This document shows positions 1 through 9,668 of a stretch of 64,000 bases of DNA, piece by piece. The notes under the pieces were generated by a model. That model made no database searches. It was not told the origin of the DNA and saw nothing but the letters and a program-made list of their open reading frames with translations. The translations under genes and the position numbers were made by a program. The number at the start of each line of letters is the position of its first letter. Positions within the stretch are counted from its first letter, which is position 1. Source of the DNA: JAITWN01 sp964437335 (lineage in GTDB: Bacteria > Pseudomonadota > Gammaproteobacteria > SZUA-140); contig CAYTGL010000002.1 in the NCBI GenBank assembly GCA_964437335.1, positions 85,290 through 149,289 on the forward strand, written 5' to 3'.

Positions 1-107
1 CGGACGCGGCCCATGCGTACTTCGTCGCTCGCGGGTGCGCCGCTGACGCGGTCGTCGTCGCGTGCCGCGCGCAGTGATGATGCCGGCTGTGACTTGAACT
101 CAGGCAT
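1..107 (-). CDS. murC: UDP-N-acetylmuramate--L-alanine ligase, 5' end only
   Basis: Partial gene running off the left edge; about 35 codons are visible. MurC adds L-Ala to UDP-MurNAc in the cytoplasm. The call rests on position, since murC normally follows murG, and on an open frame that starts at an ATG (105-107) overlapping the murG stop by 8 bp. The visible protein begins MPEFKSQPASS and reaches MGRVR, which resembles the residues just before the HIHFVGIGG motif of MurC proteins. The conserved nucleotide-binding motif lies outside the window. A shorter start at the in-frame ATG at 12-14 is possible; the 31-residue lead-in would then be non-coding. Confidence 0.6.
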   Translation of the reverse strand, partial: MPEFKSQPASSLRAARDDDRVSGAPASDEVRMGRV

Positions 108-1185
108 GGGCCAGCTCCAGGCAATGACGCGCGACCTCGCCGGCGGCGTCCGGGCGCGCGAGCCGCCGCGCGGCCTGCGCCATCCCGAGCAGGCGGCCGC
201 AGCCGTCATTACCAGTCAGGCGATCAAGATACTGCGCCAGCCGCTGCGACAGGCCTGCGCCTTCGGGCGCCAGCAGCGCCGCGCCGGCATCGACGAGCCA
301 AGCCGCGTTGCGGGTCTGGTGATCATCTACCGCATGCGGGTATGGCACCAGGATCGCGCCGAGGCCCGCCGCAGTCAGTTCCGCGATCGTCAGCGCACCG
401 GCGCGGCTGATCACGAGATCGGCCCAGGCATAGGCTGCGGCCATGTCATCGATGAACGGCTCGACCTCGGCCGCCAGGGACCAGTCCGCATAGGCCCTGC
501 GCACTTCCCCGTCGCGCCCCCGCCCGGCCTGGTGCCGGATCTGCGGACGCCGGGTCTCCGGCAGCGCTGCGATAGCAGCAGGCAAGGCGCCATTCAGACC
601 GCGCGCGCCCTGGCTGCCGCCCAGCACGAGCAGGCGCAGGGGTCCGCTACGATCGGTGAAGCGCGCCTCCGGTGACGGCAGCGCGGCGATCGCGTCGCGC
701 ACCGGATTGCCGGTCACGACCGGCAGCAGGCGCGCCGGGATCGTCCCGGGGAATGCGATCAGAGTCCGGGTCGCTAATCGCGCGAGCCAGCGATTCGTCA
801 TCCCGGCGATCGCGTTTTGTTCATGAACCAGCAGGGGCTTGCGCAGCAGCCAGGTCACCAGGCCACCCGGGCCGGCGACGAATCCGCCCATGCCGAGGAT
901 CACCATCGGGCGAAAGCGCATGATGATCACCAGCGACTGCGCCATCGCGAACAACAGCCGGAATGGCAGCAGCAGCCAGCCGATTACGCCCTTTCCGCGC
1001 AGGCCGCCGATCAATACGGTTTCGAGCGGGATCCCCGCGCGCGGGACGATACCGGCCTCGAGACCGTTCCGCGTGCCGAGCCACAGCACCTCGGCGCCCG
1101 CGGCGCGCAGGCGCTCGGCGACAGCCAGCGCCGGAAAGACGTGACCGCCGGTGCCACCGGCCATGATCATCACGCGCGTCACCAT
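100..1185 (-). CDS. murG: UDP-GlcNAc:undecaprenyl-pyrophosphoryl-MurNAc-pentapeptide GlcNAc transferase
   Basis: 361 aa. It converts lipid I to lipid II on the inner face of the cytoplasmic membrane (GT28 family). The N-terminal GGTGGH motif (residues 10-15) is the lipid I/phosphate-binding loop. The C-terminal half carries the UDP-GlcNAc-site segments SRAGALTIAEL and a PYPHAVDDHQ motif. The start ATG at 1183-1185 overlaps the end of ftsW by 7 bp, which favours it over the much longer upstream frame. Length is normal for MurG (about 355). It is the last complete gene of the dcw cluster in this window. Confidence 0.95.
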   Translation of the reverse strand: MVTRVMIMAGGTGGHVFPALAVAERLRAAGAEVLWLGTRNGLEAGIVPRAGIPLETVLIGGLRGKGVIGWLLLPFRLLFAMAQSLVIIMRFRPMVILGMGGFVAGPGGLVTWLLRKPLLVHEQNAIAGMTNRWLARLATRTLIAFPGTIPARLLPVVTGNPVRDAIAALPSPEARFTDRSGPLRLLVLGGSQGARGLNGALPAAIAALPETRRPQIRHQAGRGRDGEVRRAYADWSLAAEVEPFIDDMAAAYAWADLVISRAGALTIAELTAAGLGAILVPYPHAVDDHQTRNAAWLVDAGAALLAPEGAGLSQRLAQYLDRLTGNDGCGRLLGMAQAARRLARPDAAGEVARHCLELAHA

Positions 1186-2378
1186 GCGTCCTCCCGATCC
1201 AGGCCGAGCCGCCGGAACAGCGTCATCCGGGTCTCGTGATCGATCCGGAGCAGCAGGGCGATCGCGACGCAGGAGATGACCAGGCTGGTGCCGCCATAAC
1301 TCATCAGCGGCAGGGTCAGGCCCTTGGTCGGCAGCAGGCCCATGTTGACGCCGATATTGATGAACGCCTGCAAGCCGATCCACACGCCGATACCATAGGC
1401 GAGCCCTGCTCCGAACTGCTTTTCCGCGCGCTCGGCGCGGCGTCCGATCATGAAGGCCCTGGCGATGATGAATGCGAACAGCAGGATGACCGCGAGCGAG
1501 CCGGCGAGGCCGAGCTCCTCGGCAAGAACCGCGAACAGGAAGTCGGTATGGGCCTCGGGAAGATAGAAAAGTTTCTGGATCGAGCTGCCGAGTCCGACGC
1601 CGAACCACTCGCCGCGGCCGAAGGCGATCAGGGCCTGGGTCAACTGGAAACCACTCGCGAACGGATCCGCCCACGGATCGATGAAAGTCGTGATGCGCGC
1701 GAGCCGGTACGGTGACGACACCGCAAGCGCCGCGAGTGCGGACAGCACGATCGCGATCAGGATCACGAACTGGCGCAGACGCACGCCGCCGAGAAACATC
1801 ATGCACGCCGTGGTGCCGGCCAGTACCGCCGCAGTACCGAAGTCGGGCTGAAGGAGCAATAGCGCGCACATCAACGCAACGATGAGCATCGGTTTCGCGA
1901 AGCCGCTGACTGCGTTCCTGACCTCTTCTCCGCGCCGCACCAGATAGGCGGAGAGGTACAGGATCATACACAACTTCGCGAGTTCCGCCGGCTGCACGTT
2001 GACCGGGCCGAATGACAGCCAGCGGGTGCTGCCGTTGACCTCCCTGCCGACGCCCGGCACCAGCACCAGGACCAGCAGGCCCAGCGCCAGCAACAGCAGC
2101 ATTCCGCTGTAGCGCTGCAATATCTCGAGCGGCAGTCGCAGTACGATAAAGGCCGCCAGCAGGCCAATGCCGGCGAACAGCGACTGGCGCATCAGGAAAT
2201 GCCAGGGCTGCCCGATGGCGCGGTCCGCGATCGCGAACGACGCCGAGGCCATCATGACGAGACCAAGGCCAAGCAGTGTCAGCGCCGCCCACATCAGGGC
2301 CTTGTCGATGATCAGCGCCTCGGCGATCGGAGCGCGCGGCTTCGCGCGATTCAGGGTCGCGGGGATCCTCGTGCTCAT
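1179..2378 (-). CDS. ftsW: peptidoglycan glycosyltransferase / division protein FtsW
   Basis: 399 aa SEDS-family polytopic membrane protein with about ten hydrophobic segments. It works with FtsI as the septal glycan polymerase. Family signatures include the GEWFGVGLGSSIQKLFYLPE loop, the PEAHTDFLFAVLAEE segment and a C-terminal LPLMSYGGTSLV. The chosen start (MSTRIP) overlaps the murD stop by 4 bp in an ATGA arrangement. A frame 11 codons longer exists but would read further into murD. Tight coupling with murD and murG implies co-translation. Confidence 0.95.
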   Translation of the reverse strand: MSTRIPATLNRAKPRAPIAEALIIDKALMWAALTLLGLGLVMMASASFAIADRAIGQPWHFLMRQSLFAGIGLLAAFIVLRLPLEILQRYSGMLLLLALGLLVLVLVPGVGREVNGSTRWLSFGPVNVQPAELAKLCMILYLSAYLVRRGEEVRNAVSGFAKPMLIVALMCALLLLQPDFGTAAVLAGTTACMMFLGGVRLRQFVILIAIVLSALAALAVSSPYRLARITTFIDPWADPFASGFQLTQALIAFGRGEWFGVGLGSSIQKLFYLPEAHTDFLFAVLAEELGLAGSLAVILLFAFIIARAFMIGRRAERAEKQFGAGLAYGIGVWIGLQAFINIGVNMGLLPTKGLTLPLMSYGGTSLVISCVAIALLLRIDHETRMTLFRRLGLDREDAW

Positions 2379-3751
2379 GGCGCCAGTCCCCGGAACATGT
2401 CGACGAAGCAACGTCCGCGCTCTTCATAGTTGCTGAACATGTCGAAGCTCGCGCAGGCCGGTGACAGCAGTACACTGTCGCCGGGTTCGGCGAGTTGCGC
2501 CGCGCGCTCGACCGCCGCGCGCAGGTTAGGCGCATGTTCGGGCACGACTGCGCCTGCCAGGGCCTGCTCGATGCGGCCGGCATCCGCGCCGATCAGCACG
2601 ACCGCACGCGCCTTGCCGACCAGCGCGTCCCGCAACGGCGAAAAGTCCTGGCCCTTGCCGACACCGCCGGCGATCAGCACCACCTTGCCATCGAGGCCTT
2701 CAATCGCCGCCAGCGTCGCGCCGACATTGGTGCCCTTCGAATCGTTGTACCAGGCAACGCCACGGCGCTCGCCAAGCCACTGGGTGCGATGCGGCAGTCC
2801 CGGGAAATAGCGCAGTGCGCCCAGCATCGCGTCCAGCGGCAAGCCCGCCGCCGAACCGAGTCCCAGCGCCGCAAGCGCGTTGACGGCATTGTGCCGGCCG
2901 CGGAGATGCATCTCCGCGGCCGGCATCAGCAGCGCGCCGCCCCGGGCCAGCCAGGTCGCCCCGCCCTGCATTACAAGGCCGTATTCCATGTCGCCCGGCG
3001 GCGCACCGGCACCGAATGTCACGCGATCGCCGTCTCCCGGAATATCGCCGCTGACCGCGGGATCGTCGCGATTGACGACACGCACGCACTGCCCGCGGTA
3101 GATGCGCAGTTTCGCCGCCAGATATTCATCCAGGTCGAGATAGCGGTCGAGATGGTCCGGAGAGATGTTCAGGATCGTTGCTGCGCGAGCCTCGAGACTG
3201 AAGGTGGTCTCGAGCTGGAAACTCGAAAGCTCGAGGACATACAGATCCGGCGCTCCGTCCCCGAGCAGATTGAGTGCCGGCGTGCCGATATTGCCGCCGA
3301 CGCGAACCTCGCGTCCGGCGGCGCGCGCCATTTCGCCGACCAGCGCGGTCACGGTGCTTTTGCCGTTCGAGCCGGTGATCGCAATCACCGGCGCATCGGC
3401 GCAGCGCGCGAACAATTCGATGTCGCCGATGATCGGGCGGCCGAGGCGACGCGCCCGGTCGAGGCAGGGATGGCGCAGCGAAAGACCCGGGCTGACGACG
3501 ACCTGGTCGCAATGGTCGATCGCATCCATCGAGAAACCATCGACGAACAACGGTACGTCGGGCAGCTCGCGACGCGCCGCCTCGAGCTGCGGCGGGGCCG
3601 CGCGACTGTCGGTCACCGCAACCTCCAGACCGAGATGGTGCAGGAAGCGCGCGCACGAAAAACCAGTCATGCCCAAGCCGATGACCAAGGTCCGGCCGGC
3701 AATTCCGAGCCGGGCGCGCAGAGCCGCCGTCGAGGGGATTTGGCCGCTCAT
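2375..3751 (-). CDS. murD: UDP-N-acetylmuramoyl-L-alanine--D-glutamate ligase
   Basis: 458 aa cytoplasmic Mur ligase adding D-Glu to UDP-MurNAc-L-Ala. An N-terminal Rossmann-like segment (VIGLGMTGFSCARFL) is followed by the ATP-binding loop ITGSNGKST, the metal/carbamate region and a C-terminal domain with WYNDSKGTN and LLSPACASFD. The start ATG at 3749-3751 has an AGGA a few bases upstream. An alternative ATGATG at 3785-3790 would overlap the mraY stop and add 13 residues. The length fits the family either way. Confidence 0.95.
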   Translation of the reverse strand: MSGQIPSTAALRARLGIAGRTLVIGLGMTGFSCARFLHHLGLEVAVTDSRAAPPQLEAARRELPDVPLFVDGFSMDAIDHCDQVVVSPGLSLRHPCLDRARRLGRPIIGDIELFARCADAPVIAITGSNGKSTVTALVGEMARAAGREVRVGGNIGTPALNLLGDGAPDLYVLELSSFQLETTFSLEARAATILNISPDHLDRYLDLDEYLAAKLRIYRGQCVRVVNRDDPAVSGDIPGDGDRVTFGAGAPPGDMEYGLVMQGGATWLARGGALLMPAAEMHLRGRHNAVNALAALGLGSAAGLPLDAMLGALRYFPGLPHRTQWLGERRGVAWYNDSKGTNVGATLAAIEGLDGKVVLIAGGVGKGQDFSPLRDALVGKARAVVLIGADAGRIEQALAGAVVPEHAPNLRAAVERAAQLAEPGDSVLLSPACASFDMFSNYEERGRCFVDMFRGLAP

Positions 3752-3786
3752 GTCGATCGTCCTGTGTTCAGCGCCGCGTACCTCCA

Positions 3787-4869
3787 TCATCGAATCTTCA
3801 AGCTCGCCAGTCCGATCAACACCAGGATCACCGTGATGATCCAGAAGCGCACAATGACCCGGGGTTCGGGCCACCCCTTGAGCTCGAAATGGTGATGCAG
3901 CGGCGCCATCCGGAAGACGCGCCGCCCGGTCAGCTTGAAGGACACGACCTGGACGATCACCGACAACGTCTCGACGACGAACACGCCGCCCATGATTATC
4001 AGAACAACCTCCTGGCGCACGACGACCGCAAGTATGCCCAGCGCCGCCCCGAGCGCGAGCGCCCCGATATCACCCATGAAAACCTGGGCCGGATGCGTGT
4101 TGAACCAGAGAAAGCCGAGTCCGGCGCCGGCAATCGCGCCGCAGAACACGACCATCTCACCGACACCTGGCACATAGGGAATGCCGAGATACTCCGAGAA
4201 TCGCGCGTGACCGGTCGCATAGGCAATGATGCCGAGCGCGCCTGCGACCATGACGGCCGGCAGGATCGCGAGCCCGTCGAGGCCGTCGGTCAGGTTGACT
4301 GCATTGCTCGCACCGACGATGACCAGGCAGGCGAACGGAACGAACCACCAGCCGATGTCGATGACGACATCCTTGAAGAACGGTACGATGAACTGGGTCT
4401 CGATCGGCGTCTGCGCGCTCGAGTACAGGTAATACGCCGCGCACATGCCGATCAGCGTCTGCCAAATCAGCTTCGAGCGCGCGGACAACCCCCTTGAATC
4501 ACCGATGATGAGCTTGCGATAGTCGTCGACCCAGCCTATCGCGCCGAACAGCATCGTGACGATCAGCACGACCCAGATATGGCGATTCGAAAGATCCGCC
4601 CACAGCAGCGTGCTGATGCCAATGCCGACCAGGATCATCGAACCGCCCATCGTCGGCGTGCCGGCCTTGCTGAGGTGCGTGCTCGGACCATCCTTGCGCA
4701 CTGTCTGGCCAATCTGGTACTGACTCAGCTTGCGGATGATCACCGGACCGACGACAAAGGAGATGATCAGCGCGGTCAGCACACCGAGGATCGAACGCAA
4801 GGTCAGATAATTGAATACATTGAACCCGGTGTGGATCTGGGTCAGGTAGTCGGTGAGCCAGAGCAGCAT
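3787..4869 (-). CDS. mraY: phospho-N-acetylmuramoyl-pentapeptide-transferase
   Basis: 360 aa, exactly the usual length. This ten-helix membrane enzyme transfers phospho-MurNAc-pentapeptide to undecaprenyl phosphate to make lipid I. Visible signatures are GGSMILVG, the catalytic DDYRK region, NLTDGLDGLA and the C-terminal MAPLHHHFELKGWPE loop, all characteristic of MraY. It lies between murF (1 bp upstream) and murD. Confidence 0.97.
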   Translation of the reverse strand: MLLWLTDYLTQIHTGFNVFNYLTLRSILGVLTALIISFVVGPVIIRKLSQYQIGQTVRKDGPSTHLSKAGTPTMGGSMILVGIGISTLLWADLSNRHIWVVLIVTMLFGAIGWVDDYRKLIIGDSRGLSARSKLIWQTLIGMCAAYYLYSSAQTPIETQFIVPFFKDVVIDIGWWFVPFACLVIVGASNAVNLTDGLDGLAILPAVMVAGALGIIAYATGHARFSEYLGIPYVPGVGEMVVFCGAIAGAGLGFLWFNTHPAQVFMGDIGALALGAALGILAVVVRQEVVLIIMGGVFVVETLSVIVQVVSFKLTGRRVFRMAPLHHHFELKGWPEPRVIVRFWIITVILVLIGLASLKIR

Positions 4870-4870
4870 C

Positions 4871-6313
4871 TCAGCCTCCGGCCCGCATTTCGTGGGTGTA
4901 CGCCTTGCTGCCGGCGCCCGCCGCGCCCGCGGTCAACGCGTCGACGACGCGCTCCATGCGCGTGAAGCGCGAGCCCTTGACCAGCACGGTCGCCATCGCT
5001 GTGCCGGCGAGATCCGCGCGCAGCGCGGCGATCAAGGCCTCCTGGCTGTCGAAATGACGCGCGCCGTTGCCAAAGATACCGGCTGCGACGCTGGCCAGTT
5101 CGCCGACCGCGTAGATGCGGCTGACCCCGACCACCCGGGCCTGGCGTCCGATCTGTTCATGCAGCGCGCGGGCCGCATTACCGAGTTCGCCCATGTCACC
5201 GAGCACAAGCAGCTTATCGCCGCTGCCGCCGCAGGTCGCGAGCACTTCGAGCGCGGCCTTGACTGAACCCGGGTTCGCATTATAGGTATCGTCAATGATC
5301 CGGATGCCGCCGATCCCGGGCTTGATCTGCAGGCGACCGGCAACCGGGCGCATTGATGCGAGGCCGCGCACGATCTGCGCCAGTGACATCCCGAGCGCAT
5401 GCGCCATCGCCGCCGCCGCCAATGCATTCATGACGTTGTGACGACCCGGCAGTTGCAGATCGACTGCCGCGCGCCCGTCGGGCATACAGAGATCGAACGA
5501 GCACCCCGGGGCGTCGTTCGGCCGTACCGCCTGCGCCGTCACATCGGCCGGGTGACGCATGCCAAAACTGACAATACGGCGCGCGCCGGCCATGACCTGC
5601 CACAGGCCGACCCGCGGGTCGTCGTGATTCATGACCGCGACGCCGTTTCCCGCCAGTCCTGCGAAAATTTCGCCCTTCGCGCGCGCGACGCCGGCGATGT
5701 CGCCGAAGCCCGCGAGATGCGCAGGCGCCGCGTTCGTGATCGCGGTGACGCTCGGCGTTGCGAGACTGACGAGATAGGCGATATCACCGGGCTTGCGCGC
5801 GCCCATTTCGATGACCGCGAAGCGATCACCGGGAGTCAACTTGAGCAGTGTCAGCGGAGCGCCGATTTCGTTGTTGAGATTCCCGCGGGTCACGACGCCC
5901 GGACCAAGCGCAGACAGGATGCCGGCGAGCATTTCCTTGACCGTGGTCTTCCCGTTGCTGCCGGTGATCCCGGCGACCGGGATGTCGAAACGGCTGCGCC
6001 ACCAGGCCGCGAGTCGGCCCAGCGCAAGGCGGGTGTCGTCAACCCGCACAGCGGGCACATCGACGGCGACGTCCCGGTCGACGACGACCGCTACCGCGCC
6101 GGCGGCAACGGCCTCTGCGATGAACGCATGCGCATCGAAACGGTCGCCGCGCAGCGCGAAAAACAGGTCGCCAGGCGTGATCTCGCGAGTATCGGTCGAC
6201 AGGGATCGCACACGCCTGTCCTCACCGCTCAGCCGGCCGGAGACGGCGCCGGCGAGTTCCGACAGCCTCAAACCGCCGGCCAGTGTGACGCTCCGGGACG
6301 TCGCAACGCTCAT
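4871..6313 (-). CDS. murF: UDP-N-acetylmuramoyl-tripeptide--D-alanyl-D-alanine ligase
   Basis: 480 aa cytoplasmic Mur ligase adding D-Ala-D-Ala to the UDP-MurNAc-tripeptide. The first 85 residues form the UDP-binding domain (DTREITPGDLFFALRGDRFD). The ATP loop GITGSNGKTTVKEML follows, then the NNEIGAPLTLL segment and DDTYNANPGS, typical of MurF. The start ATG overlaps the murE stop by 4 bp. The alanine-rich C-terminal tail is unremarkable. Confidence 0.96.
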   Translation of the reverse strand: MSVATSRSVTLAGGLRLSELAGAVSGRLSGEDRRVRSLSTDTREITPGDLFFALRGDRFDAHAFIAEAVAAGAVAVVVDRDVAVDVPAVRVDDTRLALGRLAAWWRSRFDIPVAGITGSNGKTTVKEMLAGILSALGPGVVTRGNLNNEIGAPLTLLKLTPGDRFAVIEMGARKPGDIAYLVSLATPSVTAITNAAPAHLAGFGDIAGVARAKGEIFAGLAGNGVAVMNHDDPRVGLWQVMAGARRIVSFGMRHPADVTAQAVRPNDAPGCSFDLCMPDGRAAVDLQLPGRHNVMNALAAAAMAHALGMSLAQIVRGLASMRPVAGRLQIKPGIGGIRIIDDTYNANPGSVKAALEVLATCGGSGDKLLVLGDMGELGNAARALHEQIGRQARVVGVSRIYAVGELASVAAGIFGNGARHFDSQEALIAALRADLAGTAMATVLVKGSRFTRMERVVDALTAGAAGAGSKAYTHEMRAGG

Positions 6314-7875
6314 TGCTTGCGCTCTCCGAGTGCCGCAGAAACCTGTTCCTGATCGCTGAACGACAGGCGCCGTTCCCCGACGATCTGGTAATTTTCGTGT
6401 CCCTTGCCGGCGATCAGCACGACATCGTTGGCCCCGGCCATGGCGATCGCGCCGCGGATCGCGGCGGCGCGGTCCGGGACGACCTCGACCGCATCCGGAT
6501 ACTCGATGCCGGCGCGGATTGCGGCGATGATCGCATCCGGATCCTCGTCGCGCGGGTTATCGCTGGTCACTACGATGCGATCCGCCAGTCGCGCCGCGAT
6601 CGCGCCCATCAGCGGCCGCTTGGTCTGGTCGCGGTTGCCGCCGCAACCGAATACGCACCACAACCGACCCTTGCAATGCGGGCGCAAGGCCGCGAGCGCC
6701 TCATTGAGGGCGTCCGGGGTATGGGCGTAATCGACGATGACCAGCGGCAGCCTGTTCACCCCGCCGAAGCGCTCCATGCGTCCGGATACCGGGCGAACCA
6801 CCGACAGCCTTCCGAGTGCTTCGTCGAACGGGATGTCCATCATCAATAACGCCGACAGCACCGCGAGCAGGTTCTGCGCATTGAAGCTGCCAAGCAGCGG
6901 CGCCTCGAGACGTCCCGCGCCCCAGCTCGACTCGATATCGAGTATCAGGCCGCTAGCCGACAGCGCGACATTGACGGCATCGATATGAAACTGGGCATCG
7001 AGTCCCGCATTGAAACCTGAATTGAGTTTGGCGGCCGGATCTCCGAGGCCATACGCGACGCAGCGGATACCCGGCGCGAGATTGCCCACCAGCTCACGGC
7101 CGAAGGGATCGTCACGGTTCAGTGCCGCAAAGCGCAGTCCCGGCATCGTGAAGAGCTTTTTCTTGGCCAGTCCGTAGGCAGCCAGATCGGCATGATAGTC
7201 AAGGTGATCGTGACTGAGGTTTGTGAACACCGCGCCGGTGAACAGGGTGCCGGCCGTACGGTGCTGCTCGAGGGCGTGTGACGACACCTCGATGACGACA
7301 TGACCGACGCCGGCATCGCGCAATTTCGCGAGTTCCGCCTGCAGCGTTAACGCATCCGGTGTCGTATGCAGGCCGGGACGCAGCGCGCCCGGCTCGCCAT
7401 AGCCCAACGTCCCGATCAGGCCGCAGCGATCGCCGCCGGCGGCCAGCGCATGCGCGAGATAATGGGAACAGGATGTCTTGCCGTTGGTCCCGGTGATGCC
7501 GATCACGGTCATGTCACGGGACGGTTCCCCGTGGAAACGGGCGGCGATCGGTCCCATCCTTTCGCGAAGCCCGCGAATCGCGATCGTCGGTATGGCCTGT
7601 CCTGCGCCCGTACGGTCGTCGCCGACCGCAGGATCCCCGGCATCAACCAGCACCGCGGCTGCACCGGCGGCGATCGCTTCGGCGATGAACGCAGATCCAC
7701 TCGTGCGGGTGCCGGCGCAGGCGAAAAACAGGTCGCCTGGCGTCACCCGCCGGCTGTCGAGCGCAAGTCCGCCGATCTCGCGATCCTCGCTCGGGGTGAT
7801 TTCAGCGAAATCGCGCAGCAGACCGGACAGGCGCCGGATACCCGGCGCCGCGGGCGTCTGGCGGACGGTCATCAC
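6310..7875 (-). CDS. murE: UDP-N-acetylmuramoyl-L-alanyl-D-glutamate--2,6-diaminopimelate ligase
   Basis: 521 aa Mur ligase attaching meso-diaminopimelate to UDP-MurNAc-dipeptide. It has the ATP loop GITGTNGKTSCSHYLA, the TTPDALTLQ and EVSSHALEQHR motifs, and the DNPR tetrapeptide (in VTSDNPRDEDP), which in characterised MurE proteins marks meso-DAP rather than lysine specificity. This supports a Gram-negative cell wall. The start overlaps the ftsI stop by 4 bp (ATGA). Slightly longer than E. coli MurE (495) because of a short N-terminal lead and internal insertions. Confidence 0.96.
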   Translation of the reverse strand: MMTVRQTPAAPGIRRLSGLLRDFAEITPSEDREIGGLALDSRRVTPGDLFFACAGTRTSGSAFIAEAIAAGAAAVLVDAGDPAVGDDRTGAGQAIPTIAIRGLRERMGPIAARFHGEPSRDMTVIGITGTNGKTSCSHYLAHALAAGGDRCGLIGTLGYGEPGALRPGLHTTPDALTLQAELAKLRDAGVGHVVIEVSSHALEQHRTAGTLFTGAVFTNLSHDHLDYHADLAAYGLAKKKLFTMPGLRFAALNRDDPFGRELVGNLAPGIRCVAYGLGDPAAKLNSGFNAGLDAQFHIDAVNVALSASGLILDIESSWGAGRLEAPLLGSFNAQNLLAVLSALLMMDIPFDEALGRLSVVRPVSGRMERFGGVNRLPLVIVDYAHTPDALNEALAALRPHCKGRLWCVFGCGGNRDQTKRPLMGAIAARLADRIVVTSDNPRDEDPDAIIAAIRAGIEYPDAVEVVPDRAAAIRGAIAMAGANDVVLIAGKGHENYQIVGERRLSFSDQEQVSAALGERKQ

Positions 7876-9668
7876 AGAACCTCCTTGCCGACGACCAGGC
7901 TTGAGGCCGGGATCGGCTCGGCGGCATTGACGCGAGCGGCGTCGAGCGATAGCGCATTGCCCCCCGCGGGACGCGGAGCTTCCGCCTGCAATCGACGCGA
8001 CGGTACATCATCCGGTGTAACGCCGAGCATGCGCAACGCGCCGGTCATGACCTTCGAGAACACCGGGGCCGCGACCCGGCCGCCATAATACTCTTCTCCC
8101 TCGGGCTTGTTGATCACGACGACCATCGCGAGGCGCGGATCAGTGACCGGCGCGACGCCGGCGAACAGCGAGATATACCGGTCTTCGGTATAACCCCGGG
8201 CGCCGACCGCCATGACCGTGCCGGTTTTTCCGGCGACGCGGTAACCGGACACCCGCGCCAGCAGGCCTGTGCCCTGTGCAGAGATTACCGATTCCATCAT
8301 GCGCAGCACTTCTTCGGCAGTCCGGGGACTCATTGCTTGCGTGACCCGTAACGCTTCTTCGCTCACGACGAAACTCGCCGGCTTGAAGCGACCGTGATCG
8401 CCAAGCACCGCATAGGCCTGGGCAAGCTGTAATGGCGTCACCGACAGGCCGTAGCCGAAGGACAGCGTCGCGCGTTCGAGTTCGCGCCAGCGGCTGTAAT
8501 GCGACAGCGTGCCGACGGCCTCGCCCGGGAATCCGGTACCCGACAGCTCGCCGAAGCCGATCTCCGAGAACATGCGCCACATGCGCTCCGGCGGCAGCGC
8601 AAGCGCGATTTTCGTCATGCCGACGTTGCTCGACTTCTGGATGACGGTCGTCAGATTGATCGCGCCGTAATTCGACAGATCGCGCACCGTGCCGTTGCCG
8701 ACGCGGAGGAAACCAGGGGCGGTATTGATCAGGGATTCCGGACGGTGGCTGCCGGCATCGAGCGCTGCCGCGATCGTGAACGGCTTCGCAGTCGAGCCGG
8801 GCTCGATCAGATCCGTCACCGCGCGATTGCGGAACGCGTCGGCGCGGATATTGCCGCGGTTGTTCGGATTGAACGACGGCTGATTCGCCATCGCGACCAC
8901 CTCACCGGTACGCACGTCGATGACCACGACGGATCCGGATTCGGCGCGGTGTAACTGCACCGCGGTCTTCAGTTCACGATAAGCGAGATACTGGATGCGG
9001 CGGTCGATGCTGAGCTTGAGGTCCTGACCGGGTTCCGGCTCCTTGATGCCGGCGACGTCCTCGACGATGCGGCCGTAACGATCCTTGAGGACCCATTTCG
9101 AGCCGGTGTGTCCCTGCAGCCAGCGGTCATAGGCGAGCTCGATTCCCTCCTGTCCCTGGTCATCGATATTGGTCAGACCGACGAGATGCGCGGCGACCTC
9201 GCCTTCCGGATAATAGCGGCGATATTCGCGTTGCAGCGACACCCCGCGCAAGCCGAGCGCCATGACCCGCTCCGCAACCGGCGGATCGACATGTCGTCTC
9301 AGATAAACGAATTCACGTCCGGCGCGCTGCTCTATCCGCGCCCGCAGGTCGCTTGCCCCGACGCCGAGCGCGGCAGCCAGTTCGGGCCAGTGCTCGCGCG
9401 ACTCGAGCAGTTCCTGCGGATTGCCCCAGATCGAATCGACCGGAATGCTGACCGCGAGCGGGTCGCCATTACGATCAGTGATCATGCCACGATGGGCCGG
9501 CATGACCTGGGCGCGCAGGTGGCGCGCGTCGCCCTGGTCCTGCAGGAAGGCCCGGTTCATTACCTGCAGATCGAGCGCCCGCCAGCCGAGCGTGCCGGTC
9601 GCGATGACCAGAACGGTCAGCACCAGCCCCAGGCGAAACGGGTGTATGAGTCCGCTGTCTCTGCTCAT
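7872..9668 (-). CDS. ftsI: penicillin-binding protein 3, septal transpeptidase
   Basis: 598 aa bitopic membrane protein with one N-terminal hydrophobic helix (residues about 12-30), a pedestal/dimerisation region and a C-terminal transpeptidase domain. The three active-site motifs are visible: STAK (in EPGSTAKPF), SSN (in QKSSNVGM) and KTGT (in VAGKTGTVM). It cross-links septal peptidoglycan with FtsW. The start overlaps the ftsL stop by 4 bp. Confidence 0.96.
   Translation of the reverse strand: MSRDSGLIHPFRLGLVLTVLVIATGTLGWRALDLQVMNRAFLQDQGDARHLRAQVMPAHRGMITDRNGDPLAVSIPVDSIWGNPQELLESREHWPELAAALGVGASDLRARIEQRAGREFVYLRRHVDPPVAERVMALGLRGVSLQREYRRYYPEGEVAAHLVGLTNIDDQGQEGIELAYDRWLQGHTGSKWVLKDRYGRIVEDVAGIKEPEPGQDLKLSIDRRIQYLAYRELKTAVQLHRAESGSVVVIDVRTGEVVAMANQPSFNPNNRGNIRADAFRNRAVTDLIEPGSTAKPFTIAAALDAGSHRPESLINTAPGFLRVGNGTVRDLSNYGAINLTTVIQKSSNVGMTKIALALPPERMWRMFSEIGFGELSGTGFPGEAVGTLSHYSRWRELERATLSFGYGLSVTPLQLAQAYAVLGDHGRFKPASFVVSEEALRVTQAMSPRTAEEVLRMMESVISAQGTGLLARVSGYRVAGKTGTVMAVGARGYTEDRYISLFAGVAPVTDPRLAMVVVINKPEGEEYYGGRVAAPVFSKVMTGALRMLGVTPDDVPSRRLQAEAPRPAGGNALSLDAARVNAAEPIPASSLVVGKEVL

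Noticed and set aside
1186..2583. 827-codon frame reading from inside murD through ftsW into murG
   Set aside because: The part upstream of 1185 is an out-of-frame reading of ftsW and murD. The MurG homology begins exactly at the internal ATG at 1185.
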